Assembly: GCA_963932145.1 (NCBI GenBank)
Contig: OZ010571.1
Coordinates: 113,205,128 to 113,269,127 of the forward strand
From: Acanthosepion lycidas
Lineage: Eukaryota > Mollusca > Cephalopoda > Sepiida > Sepiidae
DNA length: 64,000 nucleotides
Reading direction: 5' to 3'
Shown: one piece after another, positions 10,455-22,596 of the stretch
How the letters are laid out: every line of letters starts with the position of its first letter
Position numbering within the stretch: position 1 is the first letter of the stretch
Translations under genes and position numbers: made by a program
The notes under the pieces: generated by a model
Database searches by the model: none
Told to the model about the DNA's origin: nothing
What the model saw: only the letters and a program-made list of their open reading frames with translations

Positions 10455-11781
10455 GAAGAGAGAGGCGAGTTAGGAAGAATAGCAGCTTTTAACTGTTATT
10501 ATTCAAAAGCTATATTCTACAAACAAGTTTATAGAGATCAAACATAGCGATGAAGTAAATCAATTTAAGACTTGTTGATAGTGTATAAGAAAATACATTA
10601 TTACATACAATAACGTAGAGTTTGTTTTTTGTAAATATATATGCAAAGAGAATTTCAATTTATGAACTACTAATGCATTACTGAAGTTAGTAAAGACTGG
10701 AAAAGGATCTTGATATGGGGAAGTCATATTTCACTCGCAATTGAATGTCTCAAAAATTATTTGAAATACTTCGACAGGGAAGGAAGAGTATTAACAAACA
10801 GAAAAATATATATTGACACCTGCAACTTTGTGACGACGTATTTCTAACCTAATATCCGTAGTTTAAATTACAAGAAATATTAGATATTGAAATATTGAAT
10901 TATCTGTTGGTTTGGCCACAATATTGATACAATTTATTAAGGAAATGCTATATTTAATAACCAAACGAACATTTTGGGCAACCCAATGCATAAACAAACC
11001 CACAAAGTAAGTTTATACATAAACAAAAACAATAACTCATTATAAAAGGTGCAGGTAAAAAGCAGCGTCGGGTGGATAAGAAAATTAAAGAATGTCATGT
11101 ATACAGAGTAACATTTATTACTATCAGATGCATAATGAATAGCAAGTTACCGATAGGATTAAAACGTAAATTCATCTGATGAATGTATATTGCCACTTAT
11201 GATCTAAAGCTGCTAAATAAGGAAGGTAACATTCACTTGAATATAAAATCAGGATAGAGTACAGATGAATGAGAATAATAATAGATATAATGCATATGAA
11301 AAATTAATATGAATATAAAAAAATTAATATGAATAAAAAAAAACCCAAAAAAAACCATGGTATTTTCTATATTAACCTTTACACATTTCAAGTCTCCGGA
11401 GTGATGAAAGTTAGATGGTTACAGTTGCGATGGCCATGATGAAGGATATATGCAATATAAATGAAAGAGAATTCGTACAATGTAAATGTTATGAGGTTGT
11501 GTGTGATAGATAACAGTTGACTAGTATGGTTGAAGGAAGCAATCGTGTCTCATTCTGTCCCACAAAGGGAAAATTTAATATATTCACAATCTGAGAAGAG
11601 AGCCGTTCTTAACATTGGCAGACGGTGGAAATAATGTTGATATATAAGTGTGTAAGCGACAAAAATGGAGATGAGCAGGACACAAAACAAAAGGGATAAG
11701 AGCGGGAAAAGGAATGAATAAATGGCGGCCAATTGGTGGAAAGTCCAGACGATGAATGATTGGGGAAAAGGATTTTCGGGT
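10452..11781. other. Nothing recognised
   Basis: No gene or repeat could be supported in this stretch. Confidence 0.5.
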
Positions 11782-11838
11782 TAGACATAGCAAAGATAAG
11801 CACAAGCGTTGTGCTTGTGCTTATCTTTGCTATGTCTA
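11782..11838. repeat. Perfect 25-bp hairpin, 7-base loop
   Basis: TAGACATAGCAAAGATAAGC at 11782-11801, continuing ACAAG to 11806, is followed by a 7-base loop and its exact inverted copy at 11814-11838. The stem has no mismatch, so a transcript would fold into a hairpin of 57 bases. Neither arm resembles the MITE families in this window. Confidence 0.9.
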
Positions 11839-11998
11839 TGTCTACTTTGATCATGGAAGGAGTAGGGAAAGATGTTGCCTAGTTGTGAGCACGTCATCTT
11901 CGATGAGTTGAATAAGTCGACTAATAAAAAATTAAAGTAATTATTGTACCAGATAAATACTTTATTTTCAACTAATCCGCCGCATTTTTCCCTATCTT

Positions 11999-12002
<4 letters not shown>

Positions 12003-12041
<39 letters not shown>
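12003..12041. repeat. (TA)n microsatellite
   Basis: Pure TA array, followed by a short CG/TG run. Confidence 0.97.
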
Positions 12042-12047
<6 letters not shown>

Positions 12048-12213
12048 GTGCGATATTTTGTTTTCTTTTTTAATTTGTAGGTCTGATGAATTGGATCGTG
12101 ATTACGATTCCAATGTAATAAAATATAACCATAGAATCTTATGTTTAAGCCTTTTAGATTATATCCTTGCTCTGTCTTGTGCATAGAGCTCTACATGGAT
12201 TTTATCTCTTGGA
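12042..12213 (+). mobile_element. TA-bounded PLE-like 3' fragment (second family)
   Basis: The unit lies between two TA arrays. At about 12083-12122 it carries CTGATGA, a long hairpin (ATTGGATCGT with ACGATTCCAAT) and GTAA, which is the layout of a hammerhead core with a decayed GAAA box. The rest (TTGCTCTG, then GAGCTCTACATGGATTTTAT) is shared in diverged form with 16702-16835. I assign it to PLEs by analogy only, because no protein frame is present. Confidence 0.35.
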
Positions 12214-12325
12214 GATATATATATATATATATATAGACCACTAATAGTGTGTGTGTGTATGTGTGTGTGTTTGTATGTATGTATATATATATATATATAT
12301 ATAAAAAGAGAGAGAGAAAGACAGG
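12214..12325. repeat. Compound (TA)n-(TG)n-(TA)n-(GA)n
   Basis: Four simple-repeat blocks with only short interruptions. Confidence 0.95.
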
Positions 12326-15300
12326 GAGAACTAATTGTATATATGTATATGAAAAACATTTTCTAGTCCATTGTATTCGAATATATTAAGGTATTTTAAT
12401 TTATTGCCCTGCCTATCCTTACAAATCCGAAAGCACATTTTTTTTCTTTCATTCCAATCCTAAATATGCCAAACACAACGCATCAAGTTCAGTAAAACAG
12501 CCTATCTCTAATCATTTCCAATAAAGTCCATTCATCTCTACACGTGAGTGTGTATGTGTGTGGTTTCTGTAGCTTTATCCTTGAACTCCATTTTCTCGTC
12601 CTCGTATCTGTTCCAGTTACATTTCCAGCATTGAAATGATATTAATTTTATCAATGAATTATATCATCTTCAGATTATTTTCTTAAATGCTTCTTACGGT
12701 ACCTCATGTGCTTTACTGATCTTCTGCCTGTGTTGATTTTGGTAATAAATTTATCATTTAAATCTCTAATTATATACTTAAATATGATTGGCTTCTAATG
12801 ATTGAATCTACTGTTTTTCCCACATATTCAACCACTAGAAATCGGCAATGTTCTACTCATGTAAGCTGGATGTTATATGCTTATAAAATTGACTACTCGC
12901 TCTGTATAATTGATTATCATTTATCTTCTACAGACATTTTTTGCACATGCATGTATTTCCTGTTTAGCGCCTTTTTATTTAACAACGTCCTAGTTGTTGT
13001 TAATTACAGGTTTCTGCCAAGGTCAACTTCTGGCATTTCGTAATGTACACAGAAGAAAGGATAAGTAGAAGACGTCGAGGAACTACAGTGCATTTCGAGA
13101 TCTTCCACTCGGCATTTGTACCGATGACAAGCCCAAAGGTGGGCGCAGTCGTAGTGCAAGGAAAAAAAGGGGGGGTTCATTAGACGCATAGATAGGAAGA
13201 AATATCAAAAATCGATAATAAAAAAAAACAAAAAAAAAACAAGGAAGGTTGTTTTTCCGCCGATTTCAAGCGGTCATAGAATCAGGAAAGTAAAGTTACA
13301 TTGAACGAAGATTGACAGCGTAGCTTCCCATTGTGCAGTGATCTTTGTTTAGTAATTTTCGATTAGTGATCATTTGCGATTGCTGACAGCAGGGACGGGG
13401 AGACGAGAGGGCATAACAGATGCAATAGTGAGGGCAACGGAGAGAAAAGAAAAGAGTGAGTGAAGGAAAATATGTCCATCGACATATATCTTTGCTCGCA
13501 TACGGTTCACTTTCCTCATTTTATGTGATTTTGAGTGGATGTATGTGATAGGTATCGAGCTCTCAACAGAGTAATCGATCGATGCGTTTCTATTACCTAA
13601 AATTCTTCCGTACTTTGTTCGGTCGAACATGAACATATTATTGATAAAAAAAAAATAATAATAATAAATAGAAAGTCAAGGCAAATCAAAATTATTTATT
13701 GAATATTGGGATTGCGTGTGTCAGCCTTCTGATATATATATATTTTTTTCTACGGCTCTAAATATTATTTTGTTAATGAACATATTTGAGTAGAGGCCTT
13801 GGTTTATTTTTCTGTTAGTTTTCTTTTTTTTTAACAGCGTAAATCAACACTGGACTGCGCATTTGGGAGAATAACTAAAGAAAATTTGCTCTCTTGCAGA
13901 GTACAAATATTGTCTTCTTTCATAGTAGAAACTCCCGCCTGCTCCGGCGTTCTTGACACAGTTCGGTTACAGTGAACATCAGATCACTTAGGTCCAATTA
14001 ACTTTGTGAAAAAGGAAAATCCTCGCATTCAGACCTTCTGCACATTGTTTTCCTATCCGAAATGCAAACAAAGCAATTTCTCAGGAATTAATGGATTTGT
14101 AACGGACCATATTTACTTATACAGAAAATGTTATTTTCTGAATGCCCGTGCAAGAATATACCACATTACTCCTCGGATATGTTTTATTTTGATTATTATA
14201 TTAGGCTGTAGTAGTTTTCTGCTTAACAATGGTTGCTTATCTTTCGTACTTATTAATATACTTGTTCAGATATGAAGCCTTTATTGAAACGTTGTGATGA
14301 ATATGGCAACAAAGAAGAGGATGACATTCCGAGCAATGTAAATAATGTATCTTTTTATTCACTGATTCAAAGTGTGTAATTTTTGAGGACTACCAAACCT
14401 AGGGTCTGAAGTCAAAACTTCAATGGTACCCCATTTTTTTTTAATTATATTTGATCCAATATACAGTACCTTTCTCGGATAAACCACTGCTAAATTTCTG
14501 AAGACATAACTAAAGTCAATTGTAAGATTTTAAAATTGCTTATTCTACATGTAGCCGAACTATATGAACAGATTTTCTCAAGTGGCGGAACCTCTTCTCG
14601 GTGTTTTTTCTTACTTACAGATTGGTTGAGTGACTCTGACATTGCATTAATCCCTGCGGTGTCTTAAAGACTGCCGATTTTCTTAAGCATCTTTTCTTTC
14701 AGTGCTCCTCTCTACTTTCCTGAATTAATCTCATTCAGCACAGCACGATTGATAATAAAAATGGTAATATTAATATTTCCTTATAAGGAAAGATTCTGTA
14801 TCCGAAGAGCCAATGCTAGTTTCAGTTGAAATTTTATAAAGTCTTTCGACCGAAACATTTTTTTTAAAAATAAGTTTCTCAAATCCAGTAACTGTTATTG
14901 TCCTTTCCAATTTAATTGACTTTTGTCCTCCCTTTTTACTTGAAGTAGACTGCGAAGTCAACATCTTGATTATGTCATTATTTTGTTTTCGAGTAACATG
15001 CGCCATCCATTTTTATTTTTACTGTTGTTGAAAGTGCTCAGGTGACTTGGTTTCTGTTATTTTGTAATGTTCTTCGTTTGTGAATCTGTCTCACCATTTA
15101 CAGTGTTTCAAGGAGGGAGGTCCTCGCTAAGCCCCATAGGTTTCTTTCTCTGGAAGGCGTTTTTAACCATGGGTTTGAGAAAGCGACTGTATACAGCTTA
15201 CTGATGACGTCCATAGATAATGATGCTCATATATCAAGTTTTATATATAATCGGTCAGGCCTAATTTGACCGCCTTTGCCCAGAAAACCGAATATGATTT

Positions 15301-16417
15301 CCTGTTCGTTCACAATTGTTACCACGACACTGACAGAATACGATTTAGGTAACCACTAAAACCAAACATGTAGATTGGATGTATAGTGAAGAAAGTCTGG
15401 CTATATAGAGATGTTAAAATACTACTGGGCAGTAAGAACTCAGATGAAAAGTACCTAAATTTAAAAAATGGCGGAAACAGTAGCAGAACAACTGATCTAA
15501 AATATCGTATAGAATACGAGTTCAATGTATCTGTGTCGTAAGCCAACATTCACTGAATAATGACTCAACTAAATACACTTACATCATCCAAACATTATTA
15601 AGCAATAGACAGACAGCTGCCTAAACATTAGACCAAAGTCGTAGTTGTAGAGAGATAGACATCAAACAGGATCGACATTACATTGTTGACGACACCCCTG
15701 TAAGCGTAACACATGGCCCAACGAGCGGAGGCATTCATTAATTTCACGACTACAGGATTTCAGGCTTGGGTTGACCAACGTATTCAGTGGAATAATATTT
15801 CAAATCATATAGTATTAGCTGCTCGAAACTTATGTCCGCTAGTGCTGAAGATGAATGAAAAGGACTAATGGTCCAAAGATGAATAGGAAAAGTATTAAGT
15901 GATAAGAAATAAACCCAAAACATTGCGTCTACATTGAAAACAATTCAGTCCATGAAGACAGCTGAAGAGATCTATACGAAATTGCATGAATGATATCGAA
16001 GAGAGAAACCTGAAAAAAAGCAGTGGTAAACGTCTGAAACGTTCTATAATTAAAAAGATGAGACTACGGCTCAGATGATAACATATGATTCTCAGGTAAT
16101 GATATATCGATCTAACAACATGCAATCTACAGCATACGCAGTAGCAACAGAACAAATATTAGTAAAATATTATTAGAAGAGCTGCGGATATATTTGAGGT
16201 TTGGGGAAACCACATTTCCAGCTGTGGACTTGAAATCGATGTTGCATCTGATGCTGAATATATAACGATACATCCCACTATATTTCAATATGTGTTTGGG
16301 TTTAACTCGAGTAAAATTTGAGCGCTGGAATAAGATGTTGCCTGAATAGAATTCGAGAACCATTTTGTTTTACATTTACAATATAGAAAGTTTCCTTCAT
16401 TCATACAACGCTGCATA

Positions 16418-16435
<18 letters not shown>
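12326..16435. other. Nothing recognised over 4 kb
   Basis: I scanned both strands and found only short open frames. The longest of interest, on the minus strand at 14770-15006 (78 codons), contains no motif I know. There are no long tandem repeats or palindromes. Confidence 0.45.

Positions 16436-16469
<34 letters not shown>
16436..16469. repeat. (TA)n microsatellite
   Basis: Pure TA array that borders the palindromic element to its right. Confidence 0.97.
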
Positions 16470-16473
<4 letters not shown>

Positions 16474-16480
16474 CACTAGG

Positions 16481-16663
16481 GAACATTGACGTCAACTCAG
16501 TAGCGACAGACTGTTTCATTCTAGACGCAATCGTCAGGTGACCTGACGATTGCGTCTTGCATGAAAGTGTCATCTCTGAGTGTTGACTTCAATGTTCACT
16601 TTTATATTTACATACGCTTTATCTGATATTTAGCACTTTATACCATAAATATAGCACACCTTA

Positions 16664-16665
<2 letters not shown>
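16481..16665. mobile_element. Palindromic repeat family B, copy 1
   Basis: An imperfect hairpin spans 16481-16597. The arms run from GAACATTGACGTCAACTCAG at the outer end to GACGCAATCGTCAGGT at the tip, around a single central G at 16540. A 65-base tail follows, including TTTAGCACTTTATACCATAA and AGCACACCTTAA. The same hairpin plus tail occurs in inverted order at 40306-40500, so this is a dispersed element and not a local accident. There is no coding capacity, and the tail is present on only one side in both copies. Confidence 0.75.

Positions 16666-16666
<1 letters not shown>

Positions 16667-16701
<35 letters not shown>
16667..16701. repeat. (TA)n microsatellite
   Basis: Pure TA array between palindromic element B and the next unit. 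Confidence 0.97.
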
Positions 16702-16704
<3 letters not shown>

Positions 16705-16827
16705 TTTAACATGGAACCTTAAAGTGGTCTGTTCTTATTTAAATTTATTGCTCTGGATTTATATTGAGCTATCTGGATTTTATCCTCCTTTGGTTTACCC
16801 ATACGGATTAATTAATTTTCATCTCTT

Positions 16828-16835
<8 letters not shown>
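16702..16835 (+). repeat. TA-bounded unit related to 12.1 kb
   Basis: It shares the segments CATGGAACCTTA, TTGCTCTGG and GAGCTATCTGGATTTTATC, in the same order, with 12131-12205, and it is likewise bounded by TA arrays on both sides. It is probably a 3' fragment of the same unidentified element. Confidence 0.45.

Positions 16836-16866
<31 letters not shown>
16836..16866. repeat. (TA)n microsatellite
   Basis: Pure TA array of about 31 bases after a short CT run. Confidence 0.97.
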
Positions 16867-16868
<2 letters not shown>

Positions 16869-17239
16869 CAGAGGAGTATAGAGTAAAGTAATAGCAAGCT
16901 GGAGGAAAACTGATTAGTGATGCTGAGAAAAAAACTTCCTCATTCAAGATTACGATTATCATATATAACGCGGGTAATGTTTTTGGAAAATTAGAACTTA
17001 CATCGAAAAATTACAAATACCGATATGCTCAGCATTTACATCTATCCTCTGACGTTTGATAAATAAAAACTTTAGTTCATTCAATATTTATGCGATATTA
17101 ATTTTAATTGTCATTGCTGATCCTTTCCTTTCTTTGATTTACAATATATTTTATAAAGAAAGGGGATAGGCTGTATGAACATGAATTTAAGTTCGTTGAA
17201 GTAGTCTCCGAAAATTTTACTTTTACAGAACATTTCCGC

Positions 17240-17243
<4 letters not shown>

Positions 17244-17278
<35 letters not shown>
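17244..17278. repeat. (TA)n microsatellite
   Basis: Pure TA array in otherwise unremarkable DNA. Confidence 0.97.
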
Positions 17279-17279
<1 letters not shown>

Positions 17280-17433
17280 TCGGAACAGCATTTTTTAAAA
17301 GGACATTATGGTCAGGCTTAATGCAGTTAAAGATTAAATCATTGAATATTGTGTATAAGTTCCCATCTATTTTCATATATATCATGTCTTATTAATTTCT
17401 ACCATCAGCGAAATACCTAGAAAATGACATGTA

Positions 17434-17540
17434 ATATTAGGTTGGTGCAAAAATAATGACATAATAATGTCGTTTTTTGACGTATTTTTAACGTCAAAAA
17501 ACGACATTATTACGTCATTATTTTTGCTTCAACCTAATAT
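17434..17540. mobile_element. Palindromic mariner-type MITE, copy 2
   Basis: This is the best-preserved copy. The arms begin with ATATTAGGTTGGTGCAAAA and close with the matching inverted end AACCTAATAT. The internal AATAATGTCGTTTTTTGACG is mirrored almost perfectly around TATTTTTA. The TA duplication expected for a mariner insertion is compatible with the flanks but merges with the AT-rich ends. Confidence 0.9.
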
Positions 17541-18546
17541 ATCCAAAATTCAGATGTTCAGCGTCTCCATATCTTTAACGTTTCGATATAAACTGTATCC
17601 GTAGTTCCTTTTATTTCTTCACTATTATGTTTTCCCCTTTACATATAAGAAATACAAAATCAATGAACTCTCATTTTATAATATCTATACAAATCTGAAG
17701 TTGTTTATAGCTATATATACGCCACCCCCACACGTGACTGCGTGTGTGCTTACTGGGGCCCCTGTGGTTTTCTTGCAAATTTGGATAAGCGTTGTAATAT
17801 CTTTTCGTAGATCGTCATATTTTTTTCTTCTTGATATCGAGGGAATATATCAAATGTGCGTTGCGAGCAAAACATTCACTATAATAAAAACGAAAAGCCT
17901 AGATACAGTGCTCGACCTCTTATTACAAACAGGGTAATCATAAAAAAAAATAACATCTCAATGACTTCTCCTGAGCCAAATGTTTATAGAGAGACAAAAT
18001 GTGGTCGATATAAGTGGCTGGGAAAGGTGAAGGTTGTCGGAGTAAACAGGTGAACATCTCAGTGCATTTCTGCTATCTGAGATCAGAGTGGTAAACAGCA
18101 AAAGTTACCTTTCCAATCAACGCCTTGATTTTGCTTTTTTTTTTTTCCGGAGAGGCGTTTCAATATTTCATCTCCATGAATAGATTTATTAGGACCAAGA
18201 CAAAATGTTCAAATATATTTAAAGGTCCTCCCCTTGATTTGAACGGATATTTTATGAACCATATTTTATAATTCATCTTTTAAGTCATACAAAAATCTAT
18301 TTTCTTCCGAGTAGCTGTCATCAGCTTATATCAGAAAATAGATTAAAGACATGTCAGACACATTATTACCAAGAGATATGTCCGATAAAAAGAGAAAATA
18401 TTCTGACTACAGATACGTAATTTATATTTATAAACATATATGAAAAAAGATTAGGAAGAGCACTAGGGTTTTCCACATTAGGCAAAACTTCCAAATTTAG
18501 GATATTTTGTCATTGAAATATTGATTTGAGAATAAATCTGTCTCGT
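17541..18546. other. Nothing recognised
   Basis: No gene, repeat or element could be supported; open frames of 65-78 codons at 17701-18053 have no motif. Confidence 0.5.
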
Positions 18547-18597
18547 GTGTGTGTATATATATATATATATATAGTATTATTATATTTTAATAAACAT

Positions 18598-18629
<32 letters not shown>

Positions 18630-18630
18630 T
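18547..18630. repeat. Compound (TG)-(TA)-(CA)-(TA) repeat
   Basis: Two TA blocks are separated by 28 bases and (CA)n, then followed by more CA-rich DNA up to 18680. Confidence 0.95.
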
Positions 18631-18689
18631 AATACACACGCACACATATGATATTATATATTAGTAAACACACACGCACAGCAATTTTC

Positions 18690-18735
18690 GAGGTGCAACT
18701 TAAAGTTTTGTTGTTCTACCAACTCATCAGGTAGT
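18690..18735 (-). ncRNA. Decayed hammerhead-like motif
   Basis: On the minus strand there is an intact CTGATGA box, a hairpin with GTTG and CAAC arms, and AAAA in place of GAAA. A stem III candidate follows (AAC with GTT), then G at the cleavage position where C, A or U would be needed. CA/TA repeats lie on its 3' side, as for the PLE copies. It would not be active as written. Confidence 0.3.
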
Positions 18736-18839
18736 AATTATTCCTTTGATTTGCTAAAAATGTATAATGGGACTCATGGGATGAACGCTAAATTAAACGC
18801 AGATTCAAAGCTTAAATTTAAAATTTAAATTAAAACTAA

Positions 18840-18864
18840 AATATATATATATATATATATATAT
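18840..18864. repeat. (TA)n microsatellite
   Basis: Pure TA array that directly abuts the left arm of the foldback repeat. Confidence 0.97.
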
Positions 18865-19061
18865 TCATTAACTATTCATACATAAAACAAATACAAAGGT
18901 TAATGATTAAATGGCGAGAAATCCATCTTCGCGAACAATTCAATAATATATTCATAAACAGATTCGGTGTTTTTGTATCTTATTGAATTGTTCGCAAAGA
19001 TGGATTTCTCGCCATTTAATCATTAACCTTTGTATTTATTTTATGTATGAATAATTCATGA
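18865..19061. mobile_element. Foldback repeat with 82-bp arms
   Basis: The arms at 18865-18946 and 18980-19061 are inverted copies with few mismatches. The core GGTTAATGATTAAATGGCG and GAGAAATCCATCTTCG has a single difference. The spacer is 33 bases. TA arrays flank the unit at 18840-18864 and 19089-19118. No protein, TIR or target duplication allows assignment to a known family; it could be a MITE or an inverted duplication. Confidence 0.7.
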
Positions 19062-19086
19062 AATTGTAAATTAATTGCACCTCTAT

Positions 19087-19088
<2 letters not shown>

Positions 19089-19117
<29 letters not shown>

Positions 19118-19118
19118 T
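19089..19118. repeat. (TA)n microsatellite
   Basis: Pure TA array on the right side of the foldback repeat. Confidence 0.97.
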
Positions 19119-19187
19119 CGAATTATTTTTCGTTTAAATGATAAAAATTTGAATTTTATCATGCGTACTACGTATTTCACACGTGTG

Positions 19188-19231
<44 letters not shown>
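19188..19231. repeat. (TG)n-(TA)n microsatellite
   Basis: Short TG run followed by about 34 bases of TA. Confidence 0.97.
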
Positions 19232-19233
<2 letters not shown>

Positions 19234-19854
19234 AGAGTGAGATGACGTATGCTTCCGATATATAAAAATTCCTGAATTTCTATCACTAATTATCACAATT
19301 TAGTCTTCATATATGTGGGTGTGTGTTATGTAATGGATTACGGTTCCGAATAAGTACATTGGAGATCAGAGTTTGAAATTCAGCTGTATTTGTTACATTC
19401 AATTACGCACAACTAGCCTTGGAAAAAAAATATGAAGACATCATTTCCCCCAAGTTATAGCTTAAATAACAGGACATACTGTGTTATACAGCCTTGGTTG
19501 GCAACCATTGTAGAGATAGAAGATGAGTGATATTATCGAGTCACCAACTAGCCTTGACTAACTGGTAGTGCGTAGCCGAGCGACGCATCGGCCCATGAAA
19601 ATTCACAGTAACTGAAATTGTTCTGTTTTGGGAGTTGGCATTCTGCCAACTGGTCGATAAAACGTTTCTTTTTGTAAACTTTGGATAATACAGTTCACTG
19701 TAACAGTTTCCCAAATATATAAATTTAAATAATATAATCAAACATTTTTATAAATTTTTTTTGTATTTAATCTCAACATCTCATCTCAGAAATACAGAAT
19801 ATAGACAAATGCATATTTATGGTGAATATTTGTCATGTCGAATTTTTGTGGGCG

Positions 19855-19885
<31 letters not shown>

Positions 19886-21370
19886 ATGTAGCCGCACCTA
19901 GAATTATCCACACCTTTTCCAATTCAATATAATAAAATCAAATGACCGAGAATTGGTTGAAGATCGATGTTTACTCTAATCTGCTTAATATTTGCGCACG
20001 CTTCATTACCCGACTTAATAGTGTTGGTCATAGATTATCGATGTCTACATCGCTATAGAAAATGGGTGATGTAAGTAGGAAGTACGAAGAACAATAAAAA
20101 AAAAAGATCGATTCCCATGCATTTTTGCACAAACATGCTTGCTTGCTAGGAATTAACACATACACTTCTGTATGAGAGCAAAGTGGGAGTGATAAAAGCA
20201 TTGGGAAACGGTTTCCATTTTCTCTCTAAAGTTGACTGAAACTATGCGAGATTGATTTGTAGAAAAGAAGTATCTAGAATATTATTTGCTAAACTTAGCT
20301 TATGTTTGGTCAATGTTTTTTGTCTATGTAGTCAAGATAAACTTCCTACGCTTTCTTGGTGTCTAATACAGTTGTATATTGCCGACAGTCGCCCATGACT
20401 AGTGATGTTAAAAAACAAGGATTTCTATATTGAAATCTAAAGATCTAATTTTAACTAAAATATGATGTAATCAAAACATTATCTTATTTTTTTCTACTCC
20501 TGAAGAGAAGAACGTAAGTTTTATTAAAGTCTTACATTGATATCAGTTTTCGAAATGTGCTTTGGAATGCAAACAAGGCCCGAATTATTACCGTCAGATT
20601 TTCTGGTTTTATTTTGAAAATATGAAATACCTACCACTCGTTGAATTAATGTGTGAAAATCTATTGGAAAACTGTTCTATTTTCGTTATTTTTTATCCAC
20701 TCATAGTCAGTGAATGCCGCATCTATTATTTAAACATGCAATAAATAATCCGTCCAACATTATGTTTGGAATAAAAAGTCATATTTTCCACACCAAGGCG
20801 CAATCTTAATGGAAAAAAATATTAATGTCTACATCAAGGGCATGTAAAATATAACAATATTATTAAATTTTCATAACTGTCAATCATATATCAGCTTAAT
20901 TTTTTTAAGACCATTCAGTTGATATATCGAACTCTACACTTAAATGTAGTACAGCGTATTGGTAAGCACAATTGTTAAAATAATATACATTTCTAACATG
21001 TTACATAGGAATAACGATCTTTTTGTCTTGTTAAAAAGGCGTAGTATTCTCAATGACAATCAAAATCTAAAAAGAAAATCTGTATCCCAAAAATGATCCA
21101 CGGGAAGATATTGCAAAATCTAAAAATGTCAAGAATATATTCACTTGAAGCATACCAGTGTTAATCTTATTTGAAGGTTCCGTAATCCATTTTAAAGCCT
21201 TTGAACGAATGTCTTAGCATATGTGTTTAGTATTACTTATCTTCTATTAGATTTCAGTTGAAATTATAATTATCTATCCACAGCAATATTTTTGTGCCAG
21301 ATTAAACAGAAAGCGGATGTTCTGAAGCGCCCCGACTTGGTAAAAAATTATACGAAATTCTGGAAAATAC

Positions 21371-21376
<6 letters not shown>
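19232..21376. other. Nothing recognised apart from a TA/TG run
   Basis: A (TA)n-(TG)n run sits at 19855-19885. Otherwise no gene or element could be supported. Confidence 0.5.

Positions 21377-21435
<59 letters not shown>
21377..21435. repeat. Longest (TA)n array of the window
   Basis: About 59 bases of pure TA, the longest uninterrupted dinucleotide array here. Confidence 0.97.
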
Positions 21436-21438
<3 letters not shown>

Positions 21439-22550
21439 TTAGAAATAGGTGGCACACGTTTTTAGAAAAATGTAATGTACAGGGTGTGTTGCATATACCT
21501 CCCACATAATATTAATGGAATGAAGTTACCATTGCAACAAGTGTCTCACAATAATATGGGAGGCAAATTTGGGAGCTATTTCTGCCGCAACCTATATAAT
21601 CCTTGGACACATATTGTGCCCCTAACCATAAAAGAGAAATGTGCGTGGTATACACGGATAATTGAAATATTAAAAAATGTAAAATACAAATGACGTATTC
21701 AACTTCTTTCTATACGCATCCGATTCAAGTTTTATTTATTTTTTATAGAACCATAAAAGTAGATAAAATATGTAAGCTCTCATAAATCGATTTAATGAGC
21801 GATAAAAATAACTCCACTGTGTTAATCTAAGCCAACTGCGTTGTACACATTTTTCGTTGACGGGCAGATATCTAGCGTAGACATAAACACTCGACTCATT
21901 CATAATTAACCGTGTTTACTGGTGCTACTGACAGCCATAAAAATATTGAAGATTTTTACATTGATAGTAGGTTATCTTATTGGAGTCGATAAAAACAGAC
22001 ATTTTACGTGAATAGAACTCAAGAGATAATGTTGATACATCATTGACAGGACTAACGCCAATTTTATTACATTCCGAAATAATTGGTTTTCCTAAAACCA
22101 AGCAAAATCTGATATTTTTTTTAGTATTTCTTTTATAAAAAGGTAAGTATAAGCATCGAAAGTAATTTCATAGAAAAAGTATATAGGACTTTGTTTTATA
22201 TTCCAAAGGATTACATCGTCTGAGACAGAAATGCAAGTCTAACGTCAGTACATAGGTTCTATGTTGAGGTAGAGCTAAGAAAAGTAAATGCTTCCATTCC
22301 AAATATGAAATATATATTATATAATTATCCTCCTTGCACGGGGGTTATAGAAAAACTTTCTAGCGCAACAATAAAATGAAACAAATCTGGGAAAACCTAA
22401 AATATCTACAAATGCAAAGTGATTTGGAGGTTTCATATAAGTAAACAATATTAGAATAATTTTAGTAATAATATTGTTTTATCATAAAAGGGGTTCTGTT
22501 AAAATCTTTGCACCCAGCCATTTCAAAATTTTAAATGAATGGACATCATC
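21436..22550. other. Nothing recognised
   Basis: No gene or repeat could be supported; the frame at 21475-21693 has no motif. Confidence 0.5.

Positions 22551-22591
<41 letters not shown>
22551..22591. repeat. (TA)n-(CA)n microsatellite
   Basis: It directly precedes the left terminus of the mariner remnant. Confidence 0.97.
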
Positions 22592-22596
22592 TTGGG

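Noticed and set aside
14770..15006. 78-codon minus-strand frame with Ser/Thr/Lys-rich composition
   Set aside because: I could not match it to any known transposon or host protein; listing it as a gene would be guesswork.
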